A stretch of DNA of 8,798 nt from a bacterium (GTDB lineage Bacteria; DRYD01; JALUEN01). The position numbers and the translations under genes were made by a program. Position 1 is the first letter of the stretch. Every line of letters begins with the position of its first letter. Below are positions 1-6,522 of this stretch, in pieces. The notes under the pieces were generated by a model. That model was not told the DNA's origin, did no database searches, and worked only from the letters and a program-made list of their open reading frames with translations. The stretch lies in NCBI GenBank assembly GCA_027052755.1, contig JALUEN010000204.1:1-8798 (forward strand), read 5' to 3'.

Positions 1-38
1 GATAAGATATGCGGATTATTCAGCTCAGAGACAGCTTT

Positions 39-734
39 ATGAGAGTTATCAAAACAGCAACTCTCATCATCTTAACTCTAAGCTTAACTTTTCTTCTAAC
101 AAGTTGCTCCTCTAAAGATAGAACTCAAAACCCTAAATTTTCTCAGAGGGTCCAGAGTAGAGAAGTTACTAAAGGAAGAGAAAGCTCTCAGAGCCTTCCG
201 GGCACTAGCACTTCATCAGTAAAAGTAGTATCTAACAAAGGTAAGGAGATAAAGCTCTCTAAAAAAGTTTTTCTCAAGAAAAGACCTCAGAAGGAAAGTG
301 AAGAAGAGAACTTTAATGAAGAAGATGGTTTGAGAACTTTTGGTGGTAAGATCATTGAGAATCCACCTGCGTGGTGTACTCCTGAGACTTCTATACCTAG
401 AACACCAGAAAAAGGAGTAAAATACAGCTTTTTAGGTATAAAAACTGTAAGCATAGGGAGCTACTCTTTTAATATGTGCTGTATAGAGAGACTCTCCAGT
501 AATGGAGAAAAACTAAAGATATGTGGAGATGAGAAAGGCAATAACACCGCTACCTTTAAATACGATAAGAAAACCCGAGAGTGGAGACTAATAGAAGCAC
601 ACTATGAAACCTTTGATAATAGAAAATGCTCCCTTTTCCTCCAAAATGGAAAAAAGAACCTGAGATGTGTGAGTAAAAACGCTGCTCAAGATTGGAGGCA
701 GTTCGTACAAAAGTATTCAGAGAGGAAAAATTAA
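39..734 (+). CDS. Putative lipoprotein of unknown function with six cysteines
   Basis: I do not recognise a family. The 231-residue product starts with a lipoprotein signal peptide: Arg2 and Lys5, a hydrophobic stretch at about residues 6-20, then the lipobox LTSC with Cys23 as the probable lipidated residue, followed by SSKD. Residues 24-100 are polar and charged and look like a disordered spacer. Residues 105-231 form a probable folded domain with Cys at 113, 147, 148, 162, 197 and 210, which could form disulfides outside the cytoplasm. I prefer the ATG at 39 because it gives a compact signal peptide; an in-frame ATG at 9 would add ten residues, and its ribosome site would be at or beyond the window edge. 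The gene is visibly richer in A+T than its neighbours (two sampled 60-base lines count 33 and 40 percent G+C). It converges on the GerMN gene, and the two stop codons overlap. Lipoprotein call fairly sure; function unknown. Confidence 0.72.
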   Translation: MRVIKTATLIILTLSLTFLLTSCSSKDRTQNPKFSQRVQSREVTKGRESSQSLPGTSTSSVKVVSNKGKEIKLSKKVFLKKRPQKESEEENFNEEDGLRTFGGKIIENPPAWCTPETSIPRTPEKGVKYSFLGIKTVSIGSYSFNMCCIERLSSNGEKLKICGDEKGNNTATFKYDKKTREWRLIEAHYETFDNRKCSLFLQNGKKNLRCVSKNAAQDWRQFVQKYSERKN

Positions 735-1780
735 AACTCCAGTGGATTTATACCCACTAAGTTAGGAGTTATAGCACTTAGGTCTATCTCAGAACCATTA
801 GAATCAATCACCATCAATCTCTCTCCAAATGTACACTTCAAAGCTTTCAAGAGGTTAAAAAGCGCCCTCTTGTATAGCTTTCGTCTTAATTTAACCACTA
901 CCTTATCTCCCCTCTTAGAGACTTGGAGATCATATACCTCTACAAGGGACCTGAGCTCAAGATAAGGAGATGGAGGGTTGAAAAGTAGAGTAAAAGGATC
1001 CTGAGAGCTGTCAAAGGTGAGAGGTATCAAGAGATCTGAGCCTCTGAGGACGTAAAAGATGAGAACAGGTTTCTCTATGCCCTCACCTATGGGGTTAACG
1101 AAAACCTCCTCATCCAGCCTTAGATCCAGAGGACCATAGTGGCTGGTGGAGATGACCTCTTCCTTATCTCCTAGCTTGTAAGTCAGCTTTATAGCCCTAA
1201 CCGGGAATCCATTATACTTCGCTGTCAAGATAAGAGATTGAATAGCTAAATGCTCCGTCTCAGACCCATAGGAGAAACTTAACAATTTCGGCGAGTTTAG
1301 AACAACCTTTAAGAACCCCTCCTTAAATCTCAGCTCCTCAACCTTTAAATCTCCAGAGAACGGGTTATACACCGCTGGATGCTTAAGAGATAAGACCTCA
1401 GTTAGTAACTCAGCTAACCTCTCCTCCTCTGAGGTGCTCGTAGATTTATACCTCAGGGAAAGGGGTACTAATAGATCTAGCTTGGCGTCAGGGAGAAATA
1501 CTAGAAAGTAACTCCCTGGCTCCTCTCCCCTCTCCACTTTTCCCTCACCTTTAGAGGTTCCAAGGTTCTTTCCTATCCTCTCAAGAAAATTAAATGAAAT
1601 CCCCTTTCCACCGTGAAAGTACTGGTTCCATATCCACAATCCCAAGGTAACTACAAGTATTATCCATAAGGCTATAGGTACGAAGTTCTTTTCTCTACCC
1701 TTAGGTTCACGATCAAAGTCCTCTTCAAGGTCAAGTTCCTCTCTAGAGGACTTTGGCTTTCTCCTCCTGCGCTCACTCAT
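731..1780 (-). CDS. Membrane-anchored GerMN-domain protein
   Basis: The 349-residue product has a very charged N-terminal tail (residues 1-32, starting with an Arg/Lys cluster), one membrane helix at about 33-55, a low-complexity linker to about 88, and then an outer domain. Residues 91-225 fit the GerMN fold: a strand opening FLVFLPD, a helix around 118-132, a strand FLKVVLN, the helix containing GSETEHLAIQSLILTA, and the closing VRAIKLTYKLGDK. Residues 238-345 look like a second, diverged copy, with IFYVLRGSDLLIPL matching the opening strand. GerMN was named from spore germination protein GerM, but the domain is also found in non-sporulating bacteria on envelope proteins, so sporulation is not implied. 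ATG at 1780 is preferred because GGAGGT lies 8 nt upstream; a GTG three bases earlier is too close. The start overlaps the HIT gene by 8 nt, so the two are probably translationally coupled. Precise role unknown. Confidence 0.72.
   Translation of the reverse strand: MSERRRRKPKSSREELDLEEDFDREPKGREKNFVPIALWIILVVTLGLWIWNQYFHGGKGISFNFLERIGKNLGTSKGEGKVERGEEPGSYFLVFLPDAKLDLLVPLSLRYKSTSTSEEERLAELLTEVLSLKHPAVYNPFSGDLKVEELRFKEGFLKVVLNSPKLLSFSYGSETEHLAIQSLILTAKYNGFPVRAIKLTYKLGDKEEVISTSHYGPLDLRLDEEVFVNPIGEGIEKPVLIFYVLRGSDLLIPLTFDSSQDPFTLLFNPPSPYLELRSLVEVYDLQVSKRGDKVVVKLRRKLYKRALFNLLKALKCTFGERLMVIDSNGSEIDLSAITPNLVGINPLEF
735..770 (-). terminator. Candidate intrinsic terminator inside the end of the GerMN gene
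   Basis: Read on the minus strand, AACTCC (770-765) pairs with GGAGTT (740-735), and an inner AGTGG (758-754) pairs with CCACT (745-741) around an 8-nt loop. The outer and inner stems are separated by a 6-nt bulge on the 5' side only. The stem is followed directly by the T-rich stretch TTAATTTTT, as expected of a Rho-independent terminator. It lies in the last codons of the GerMN gene and would end the minus-strand transcript. The bulge and the short stems make it imperfect. No comparable T-run follows the hairpin on the plus strand. Confidence 0.4.
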
Positions 1781-2282
1781 CACTCTCTACCTCCAGTAAC
1801 TCGTTTAAAGCGCTTAGCAGTTCCTCATAGGTTTCCCTAAGAGCCTGTCCTATAACCCTGGTCTCAGCGACAGTGCTAACGAAGTTGTGATCCCCTACCC
1901 ACCTGGGCATGACGTGAACGTGCAGGTGACCCTCAAGTCCAGCGCCCGCAGCCCTACCTATGTTTATGCCAATGTTGAGCCCATCAGGATTCATAGCTCG
2001 CTTTATCACCTTCACCGCTAGCCTTACACCAGAGAAGAGATCACTCAGTTCTTCATCAGACAGATCTTCTAAGTTTCCCACATGCCTAGAGGGGGCAACC
2101 ATTAGATGACCGTTAATGTAAGGAAAAGCGTTCATCAAGATTATGTAGCTCCTACCGCGGAACAGGACTAGGTTCTGCCGATCGTTCTCTGGAGTATTCC
2201 AGTAATTACATATAAAACAGCCCTTGACCTTATCAACGTTTCGTATATACTTTATCCTCCAAGGTGCCCACAAGATTCTCAC
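1773..2282 (-). CDS. HIT-family nucleotide hydrolase or phosphorylase (diadenosine-polyphosphate type)
   Basis: The 169-residue product is a histidine-triad protein, expected in the cytoplasm. The triad is His119-Leu-His121-Val-His123, followed by MPRWVGD. Other family marks are the N-terminal LWAPWR, a CxxC pair at Cys22 and Cys25, and the INGHLMVAPSRH stretch ending at His67; the cysteines and His67 could bind zinc. The long conserved run before the triad (NIGINIGRAAGAGLEG) and the TRVIGQAL segment after it resemble the bacterial branch that includes mycobacterial Ap4A phosphorylase Rv2613c. In this family the middle triad histidine forms a nucleotidyl intermediate. The substrate (Ap4A, another dinucleotide or an AMP conjugate) cannot be told from sequence. 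I chose GTG at 2282 because AAGGGGG lies 8 nt upstream and the protein then starts close to LWAPWR, as relatives do; a TTG at 2300 would add six residues that include the ribosome site. The end overlaps the GerMN gene by 8 nt. Confidence 0.9.
   Translation of the reverse strand: MRILWAPWRIKYIRNVDKVKGCFICNYWNTPENDRQNLVLFRGRSYIILMNAFPYINGHLMVAPSRHVGNLEDLSDEELSDLFSGVRLAVKVIKRAMNPDGLNIGINIGRAAGAGLEGHLHVHVMPRWVGDHNFVSTVAETRVIGQALRETYEELLSALNELLEVESDE
1789..1794 (-). promoter_or_regulatory. Ribosome binding site of the GerMN gene
   Basis: GGAGGT lies inside the end of the HIT coding region, 8 nt before the ATG at 1780. It decides between that ATG and the GTG at 1783, which would be only 5 nt away. 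Confidence 0.65.
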
Positions 2283-2290
2283 AATTGTTT

Positions 2291-2297
2291 CCCCCTT
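2291..2297 (-). promoter_or_regulatory. Ribosome binding site of the HIT gene
   Basis: AAGGGGG ends 8 nt before the GTG at 2282. It supports that GTG over the in-frame TTG at 2300. Confidence 0.6.
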
Positions 2298-2305
2298 CAA
2301 GCTTT

Positions 2306-2334
2306 AGTAAACCGAAAATTAATCTAAAAGTTAA
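2306..2334 (-). promoter_or_regulatory. Weak candidate promoter for the HIT-GerMN pair
   Basis: In the 70-nt gap after pheT, minus-strand TTAACT (2334-2329) and TTTACT (2311-2306) are separated by exactly 17 nt. Each matches a sigma-70 box at four of six positions. The spacer is A+T-rich. A start near 2299 would leave a leader of about 17 nt holding only the ribosome site. Such matches occur often by chance in A+T-rich DNA, and read-through from pheT is equally possible. Confidence 0.27.
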
Positions 2335-2352
2335 TCCAGGGATGCTGCACAG

Positions 2353-4761
2353 CTATATAGCTCCCCTCAGCTCAGCCTTAAGCTCTTCCTGAGCTCTCTC
2401 AGCGATCTCCTTCAACATCTTAGATATGTGTTTCTCTTTTAATGGCTTATCCTTTGGTCTAATGAAGAACCTGAAAGTATAACTGGTGTACCCATCAGGT
2501 ACCCCTAATCCTCTGTATATATCAAAGGCAAAAGCATCCTCTAAGAGCTCTCCCAAAACATCAGCTGCTATCTCTATAACTCTCCCAGCTTTCTGATTAT
2601 CTGGTATGAGTAGGGATAGGTCCCTGTATATCTTCTGATATTTAGACAGCTTCTGGTAAATAGGAGCCCAAAGGCCCTCGCTTAACAGCTTCCTTATATC
2701 AACCTCAGCGAGAGCAACTCTCACACCTTCTATCTCCATCTCCTCTAAGTGTTTAGGGTGAACCTCAGCTATAAAACCTATCCTATCCTCACCTGAGAAG
2801 ATGTAAGCATTAACATAAGGGTGAGCCCAGCTGTAAATAGCGTTACCACCATACCTAGACTCAAAGTCAAGAGCCAGGCCAAAAGCTTTAAAGATATCCT
2901 CTAGTGTATTCCTGAGGTGAAACACCTCTGCCTCGCTCTCTGGAGAGTCAGGCTTAACACCAACTAGAGCCAACTTGTAAAACTCATCAGCAGGAGGCTG
3001 AAATACTTTACCTACCTCAAACAACCTGAAGTCTCTCTCTCCATATGATACGTTTCTCCTAACTACCTCAAGTAACTCAGGATATATATATAACCTGAGG
3101 ATACTGCGCTCTGAGGAGAGAGGGTTAATCACCTTAAGGTGCTCATCTGGGTTAAGGTCCCATTTTCTCAGGAGCTCCTCTCCGGTAAGAGACCAGGTTA
3201 TAACCTCGTAGTACCCACGTTTAACTAACAGGTCCCTGAGCATCTCTAACTTCCTCTCGTTCTCGCTCTGGTATCCGGTAGGCACAATAGGTGGGAGGGC
3301 ACTTCCCCAGTAATCATATCCCTTCAATCTAGCGATCTCCTCTACTATATCCGCAGGTATAGAGATATCTCGTCTATGAGGAGGCGGAACTATCTCTAGA
3401 AAGCCATCTCCTCTCTCCTCTACTTGAAATCCAAGAGGTCCTAGGAGCTCGCTTACCTCAGAGGTGGTCATAGCTTTACCTAATATCCTCTCAACTTCAC
3501 CTACGTTAAAGTGCACCACAACCTTCTCCGGTTTCTCCTTATACTCATCTACTAGTTTAACTAATCTTCCTCCAGTCAGCTCTTTAATTAGCCACGAAGC
3601 CCTTGAAGCTCCCAGGTGGACACTCTGAATAGGTAGGTCCTTCTCAAACCTTATAGATGACTCAGTTCTGACTCCTAACCTAAGCGAGGTTCTCCTAATC
3701 CTAGCCGGCCTGAAATTAGCTGACTCAAGTAAAACCGCAGAGCTGTTCTCAGTAATCGCCGTTTCCTCACCACCTATGATACCAGCTAGAGCCACCGGTC
3801 TCTCCCTATCAGCTATGACCAGGTCATCAGGCGTTAAGTGGTATTCGTTACCATCCAGTGCTAGAAGCTTTTCCCCAGGTTTAGCGGACCTGACAACGAT
3901 AACTCCATCCGGGATCCTATCGTAATCAAAAGCGTGAAGCGGCTGTCCCATCTCTACCAGAACCCAGTTAGTGATATCAACTACAGCGTTAATTGGTCTA
4001 ATCCCTGCGAACCTAAGAAGCTGCTGCATCCACAGGGGCGAGTACTTAACCTTTACGTCAAGAAGCAGTCTGCCCTGATACCTCCTACAGTCATCATCTT
4101 CTATTCTAACCTGAAGGGGATAGGATATAGTCTCCTCTGGTTCCTCTAAGATCTCTGGAAACTTAACCTGGCTTTTGAAAGCGAAAGCAGCTTCATAAGC
4201 TATACCGATGATACTGAACATATCAGGTCTGTTAGCGAAGGACTCTAAGAGAAGCACCTCATCCCATAAGGGAATGACTTCATCCAGGGGCTTACCGATG
4301 TATCCCTTCCACTCCTCGTAGTTATCCCAGCCTGCTCTGGATAGGATCAATATCTCACTAGCGTCATACCAAGCTATCTCATCTATTCCCAGCTCGCTGA
4401 TGGAACAGAACATTCCCTGGCTTAAGACACCTCTTAGCTTTCTAGGCTCTATCTTTATCCCTGAATTGAGAACTGCACCCTCAAGGGCGACAGGAACTAT
4501 ATCTCCTTTTCTAACGTTATTAGCAGCGGTAACAACTGTGATGCTCTCATCCCCTAAGCTAACATCAGCTATCCATAACTTCTGAGCGTTAGGGTGCTTC
4601 TCTATCTCCTTGACTAAGCCTATCCTAACCTTATCCTCCTTAAGCCCAACTATCTCCACTTCCTCAACAGGAACTCCTTGAAGCCTTAACCTCTCTGCGA
4701 TCTCTGACGAGTTTAACGGAAGATCCAGAAGCCTCCTCAACCACCTAAGTGGAACTCTCAT
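2353..4761 (-). CDS. pheT: Phenylalanyl-tRNA synthetase beta subunit
   Basis: PheT is the tRNA-binding and editing subunit of the (alpha-beta)2 enzyme that charges tRNA-Phe in the cytoplasm. At 802 residues it has the full bacterial length and domain order. Residues 1-40 are the N-terminal domain with MRVPLRWL. An OB-fold tRNA-binding domain covers about 45-150 (HPNAQKLWIADV, LRGVLSQGM). The NRPDM motif is at 177-181. The B3/B4 editing region runs about 215-395, with RPINAVVDITNWV near 255-267, GQPLHAFD near 272-279 and ESSIRFEKD near 367-375. The B5 domain is about 410-490, with PPHRRDI at 460-466. A synthetase-like core follows to about 700, and a ferredoxin-fold anticodon-binding domain takes up the last 95 residues, starting near YRDLSLLIP. 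No break is seen. pheS is not adjacent; the gene instead sits 11 nt after the ApbE frame at the end of the rnf operon, and its ribosome site overlaps that frame's stop codon. It is therefore probably co-transcribed with rnf. Confidence 0.97.
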   Translation of the reverse strand: MRVPLRWLRRLLDLPLNSSEIAERLRLQGVPVEEVEIVGLKEDKVRIGLVKEIEKHPNAQKLWIADVSLGDESITVVTAANNVRKGDIVPVALEGAVLNSGIKIEPRKLRGVLSQGMFCSISELGIDEIAWYDASEILILSRAGWDNYEEWKGYIGKPLDEVIPLWDEVLLLESFANRPDMFSIIGIAYEAAFAFKSQVKFPEILEEPEETISYPLQVRIEDDDCRRYQGRLLLDVKVKYSPLWMQQLLRFAGIRPINAVVDITNWVLVEMGQPLHAFDYDRIPDGVIVVRSAKPGEKLLALDGNEYHLTPDDLVIADRERPVALAGIIGGEETAITENSSAVLLESANFRPARIRRTSLRLGVRTESSIRFEKDLPIQSVHLGASRASWLIKELTGGRLVKLVDEYKEKPEKVVVHFNVGEVERILGKAMTTSEVSELLGPLGFQVEERGDGFLEIVPPPHRRDISIPADIVEEIARLKGYDYWGSALPPIVPTGYQSENERKLEMLRDLLVKRGYYEVITWSLTGEELLRKWDLNPDEHLKVINPLSSERSILRLYIYPELLEVVRRNVSYGERDFRLFEVGKVFQPPADEFYKLALVGVKPDSPESEAEVFHLRNTLEDIFKAFGLALDFESRYGGNAIYSWAHPYVNAYIFSGEDRIGFIAEVHPKHLEEMEIEGVRVALAEVDIRKLLSEGLWAPIYQKLSKYQKIYRDLSLLIPDNQKAGRVIEIAADVLGELLEDAFAFDIYRGLGVPDGYTSYTFRFFIRPKDKPLKEKHISKMLKEIAERAQEELKAELRGAI

Positions 4762-4767
4762 AGCTCA

Positions 4768-4774
4768 TCCCCCT
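4768..4774 (-). promoter_or_regulatory. pheT ribosome binding site overlapping the apbE stop codon
   Basis: Minus-strand AGGGGGA includes the last two bases of the TAG that ends the ApbE frame (4775-4773) and lies 6 nt before the pheT ATG. Ribosomes ending ApbE would therefore finish on the pheT start region, so pheT translation may depend on the rnf message being translated to its end. Confidence 0.6.
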
Positions 4775-5180
4775 ACTCAAAGGTTATTTTAACTACATCC
4801 TTATATTTTGGATTCACCTCTAACTTATCCTTTAGGTCCGAGGTAGCCCAGACAACAAGCTTATCCCCTTCTCTCCATATCAGGATAGCAGAGATCCCAT
4901 GATCTTTGACAAATCTCTTAGCCTTCTCGCGCCCCAAGAGGAGCAGTATAGTAGCGTATCCGTCAGCCCAAGCTCCTAAGTAATCACCTGATTTACTATC
5001 AGGAAAGACTATAGCTGTAGCACTAAGCAGATCTGTCTTTATCGGATATCCCGTCTTAGGATTGATGATATGGTGCCCTCTGTAGTAAAAACCGCTGGTA
5101 GCTATTCCACACGAGGTCAGCTTAAGCCTGAGCAAGGGTTCAGAGGGTTTCTCAGGGTTAGCTACTCCTACGGATATAGG
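4773..5180 (-). pseudogene. apbE: C-terminal part of the ApbE domain, beyond an in-frame TAA
   Basis: This is the direct continuation, in the same frame, of the RnfA-ApbE gene after the TAA at 5183-5181. It encodes 135 residues. The first stretch, PISVGVANPE, matches the strand that follows GGD(I/L)R in ApbE. Then come GIATSGFYYRG, HHIINPKTGYP, SATAIV and ADGYATILLLLG, which correspond to the ApbE ATSG, HIxDPxTG and metal-binding D-x-x-x-T regions. None of these is damaged and no further stop or frameshift is seen, so the break is a single codon. The part cannot act alone, since it lacks the N-terminal half of the FAD site. A TTG at 5135 could in principle start a 120-residue fragment, but the nearest ribosome-site-like AGGAG (5169-5165) is 29 nt away. 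It may be a recent nonsense mutation, a sequencing error or a readthrough product; if either of the last two, it belongs to the gene at 5181-6503. Confidence 0.8.
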
Positions 5181-6503
5181 TTACTGAGAGTTAGTTCTCA
5201 GATCTCCCCCCGCGTCAATCACAACAGCTGATGCGCCGATCTCATCAGCTGCGGCTAGGAGATAGTCAGCAAAGATTCCCTTAAGTCCTCCCAGCTCAAA
5301 CTCCCGCTCCGCTTCCTTCAATACCTTGTTACCCTTTAAGAGTTTTACTTTCTCATAACCTACTAGTGATCTTAGCTTAGAGATATCCTCCTCTGATGGC
5401 TTTTTCTCCGACTTCCAAGCTCTAGCTAAGGGTTCCACGGTAACATCAAATAATCCCTCAGACTCACGCCACAGCTCTTTGGCTATGCTGAGGGCCTTAT
5501 AGAGCTCCATTGAGACCTCTATCTCCTTACCCACAGGTGCACGAGATAACTTAGTTACCTCTGAGTTAGGATCGTAGTTGTTGAATACATCTGATAAACT
5601 TAGGAGTGCACGGTTAAACTCAGCTGCGATCCTATCCAGTTCCTTCTCTGAGGGCTTCTGAGAGAACTTCAGAGTAACTGAGACAGGGAAATTCTCAACG
5701 CTGAGGAGAGTAATCTTCACAAGACCACCTTTAAGAGGTGATATCATGTACATTCTCTCTTTCACGTTCTCCTTTAGGTTTTCCGTAGAGCCCTTAGCAG
5801 AAGACTCACTCTCCTCTTCAATAGCTTTCTCCTTTAGGGCTACCTTAGAAATCTCCTCTTGTTTCTCAACAGAGACCACTTTCCTGGTGCTCCTAGTCTC
5901 CATAGCATAAGCCACTTTCTCTATGCTCTTGTCCAATCCTGAGAACCCCATGAAAGCCAGAGACATAATACCAGCGGTAATAAAAGCAATAGGTACGCCT
6001 TTAAACACTCTAGGAACTGGTTGCATCTCAAGGGCTTCCCTTATAGCAGAGAAGGCTACGATAACTAGAGTGAAACCCAGGGCTGTGAAAAACGCAAAGG
6101 TAACGCCTTCCCAGAAGGTGTACTCGTTTTGAACCACTATTATAGCGCTACCTAATATAGCACAGTTAGTTGTTATCAGCGGTAGATATATTCCTAGGGC
6201 TTGATAGAGCGCTGGCGCGCTCTTCTTGAGGAATATCTCAACGAACTGAACAAGTGAAGCTATAACTAAGATGAAAACTATTGTTCTGAGGTACTCCAGC
6301 CCCATAGGTCTTAGGGCGTACTGCTCCAGCGCCCAGGTAACTACTACCGCCAAGGTCAAGACGAAGGTAACAGCTAATCCCATACCCACAGCTGTGGATT
6401 GCCTCTTAGAGACTCCCATAAAGGGACATATCCCTAGGAACTTTGTGAGGATTATGTTACTGATGAGGGATGCGTTTATGGCTAACGCGATGAGTTTTAT
6501 CAT
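5181..6503 (-). CDS. rnfA: RnfA fused to an ApbE-type FMN transferase domain (interrupted by TAA)
   Basis: Residues 1-190 are a complete RnfA, a six-helix core subunit of the Rnf ferredoxin:NAD+ oxidoreductase. It has the family's FLGICPFMGVS (Cys26) and TTNCAILG (Cys114), cysteines that together with those of RnfE hold a [2Fe-2S] cluster in the membrane. RnfA normally ends at about this point. Here a charged Lys/Glu/Ser linker (about 191-250) leads into an ApbE domain from about 255: DPNSEVTKLS, GLFDVTVEPLARAW, FELGGLKGIFADY and IDAGGDLR. ApbE moves FMN from FAD to a threonine of Rnf or Nqr subunits outside the cytoplasm. The linker has no signal peptide, so export would depend on RnfA; basic residues in the first, third and fifth loops and the known topology of RnfA put its C-terminus outside. 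The frame stops at TAA after residue 440 and continues in frame with the rest of ApbE at 5180-4773 (576 codons in all). ATG at 6503 follows GGGGAGGG by 11 nt; rnfE ends 19 nt upstream. Confidence 0.88.
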   Translation of the reverse strand: MIKLIALAINASLISNIILTKFLGICPFMGVSKRQSTAVGMGLAVTFVLTLAVVVTWALEQYALRPMGLEYLRTIVFILVIASLVQFVEIFLKKSAPALYQALGIYLPLITTNCAILGSAIIVVQNEYTFWEGVTFAFFTALGFTLVIVAFSAIREALEMQPVPRVFKGVPIAFITAGIMSLAFMGFSGLDKSIEKVAYAMETRSTRKVVSVEKQEEISKVALKEKAIEEESESSAKGSTENLKENVKERMYMISPLKGGLVKITLLSVENFPVSVTLKFSQKPSEKELDRIAAEFNRALLSLSDVFNNYDPNSEVTKLSRAPVGKEIEVSMELYKALSIAKELWRESEGLFDVTVEPLARAWKSEKKPSEEDISKLRSLVGYEKVKLLKGNKVLKEAEREFELGGLKGIFADYLLAAADEIGASAVVIDAGGDLRTNSQ

Positions 6504-6522
6504 CTCTGATCACTCCCTCCCC

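Noticed and set aside
2283..2352. An intrinsic terminator between pheT and the HIT gene
   Set aside because: I found no stable hairpin followed by a T-run on the minus strand in this gap.
2351..2362. Perfect 12-base palindrome AGCTATATAGCT at the pheT stop codon, as an operator or terminator
   Set aside because: It has no loop and no T-run, and ten of its bases are the last pheT codons including the stop. Chance is a sufficient explanation.
3934..4149. Small plus-strand frames inside pheT (also at 4400-4585)
   Set aside because: They lie antisense to strongly conserved PheT motifs and their translations show no family features.
4773..5135. An independent small gene starting at TTG 5135
   Set aside because: There is no ribosome site at a usable distance, and the product is simply the second half of ApbE without its FAD-site N-terminal half.
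5136..5183. A frameshift between the two halves of ApbE
   Set aside because: The two parts are in the same frame, 45 nt apart, and the 15 codons between them fit the family. Only the TAA codon breaks the frame.
5181..5183. Selenocysteine or pyrrolysine at the internal stop
   Set aside because: Those use TGA and TAG; this codon is TAA. TAA also ends at least four other genes here, so it is not reassigned.
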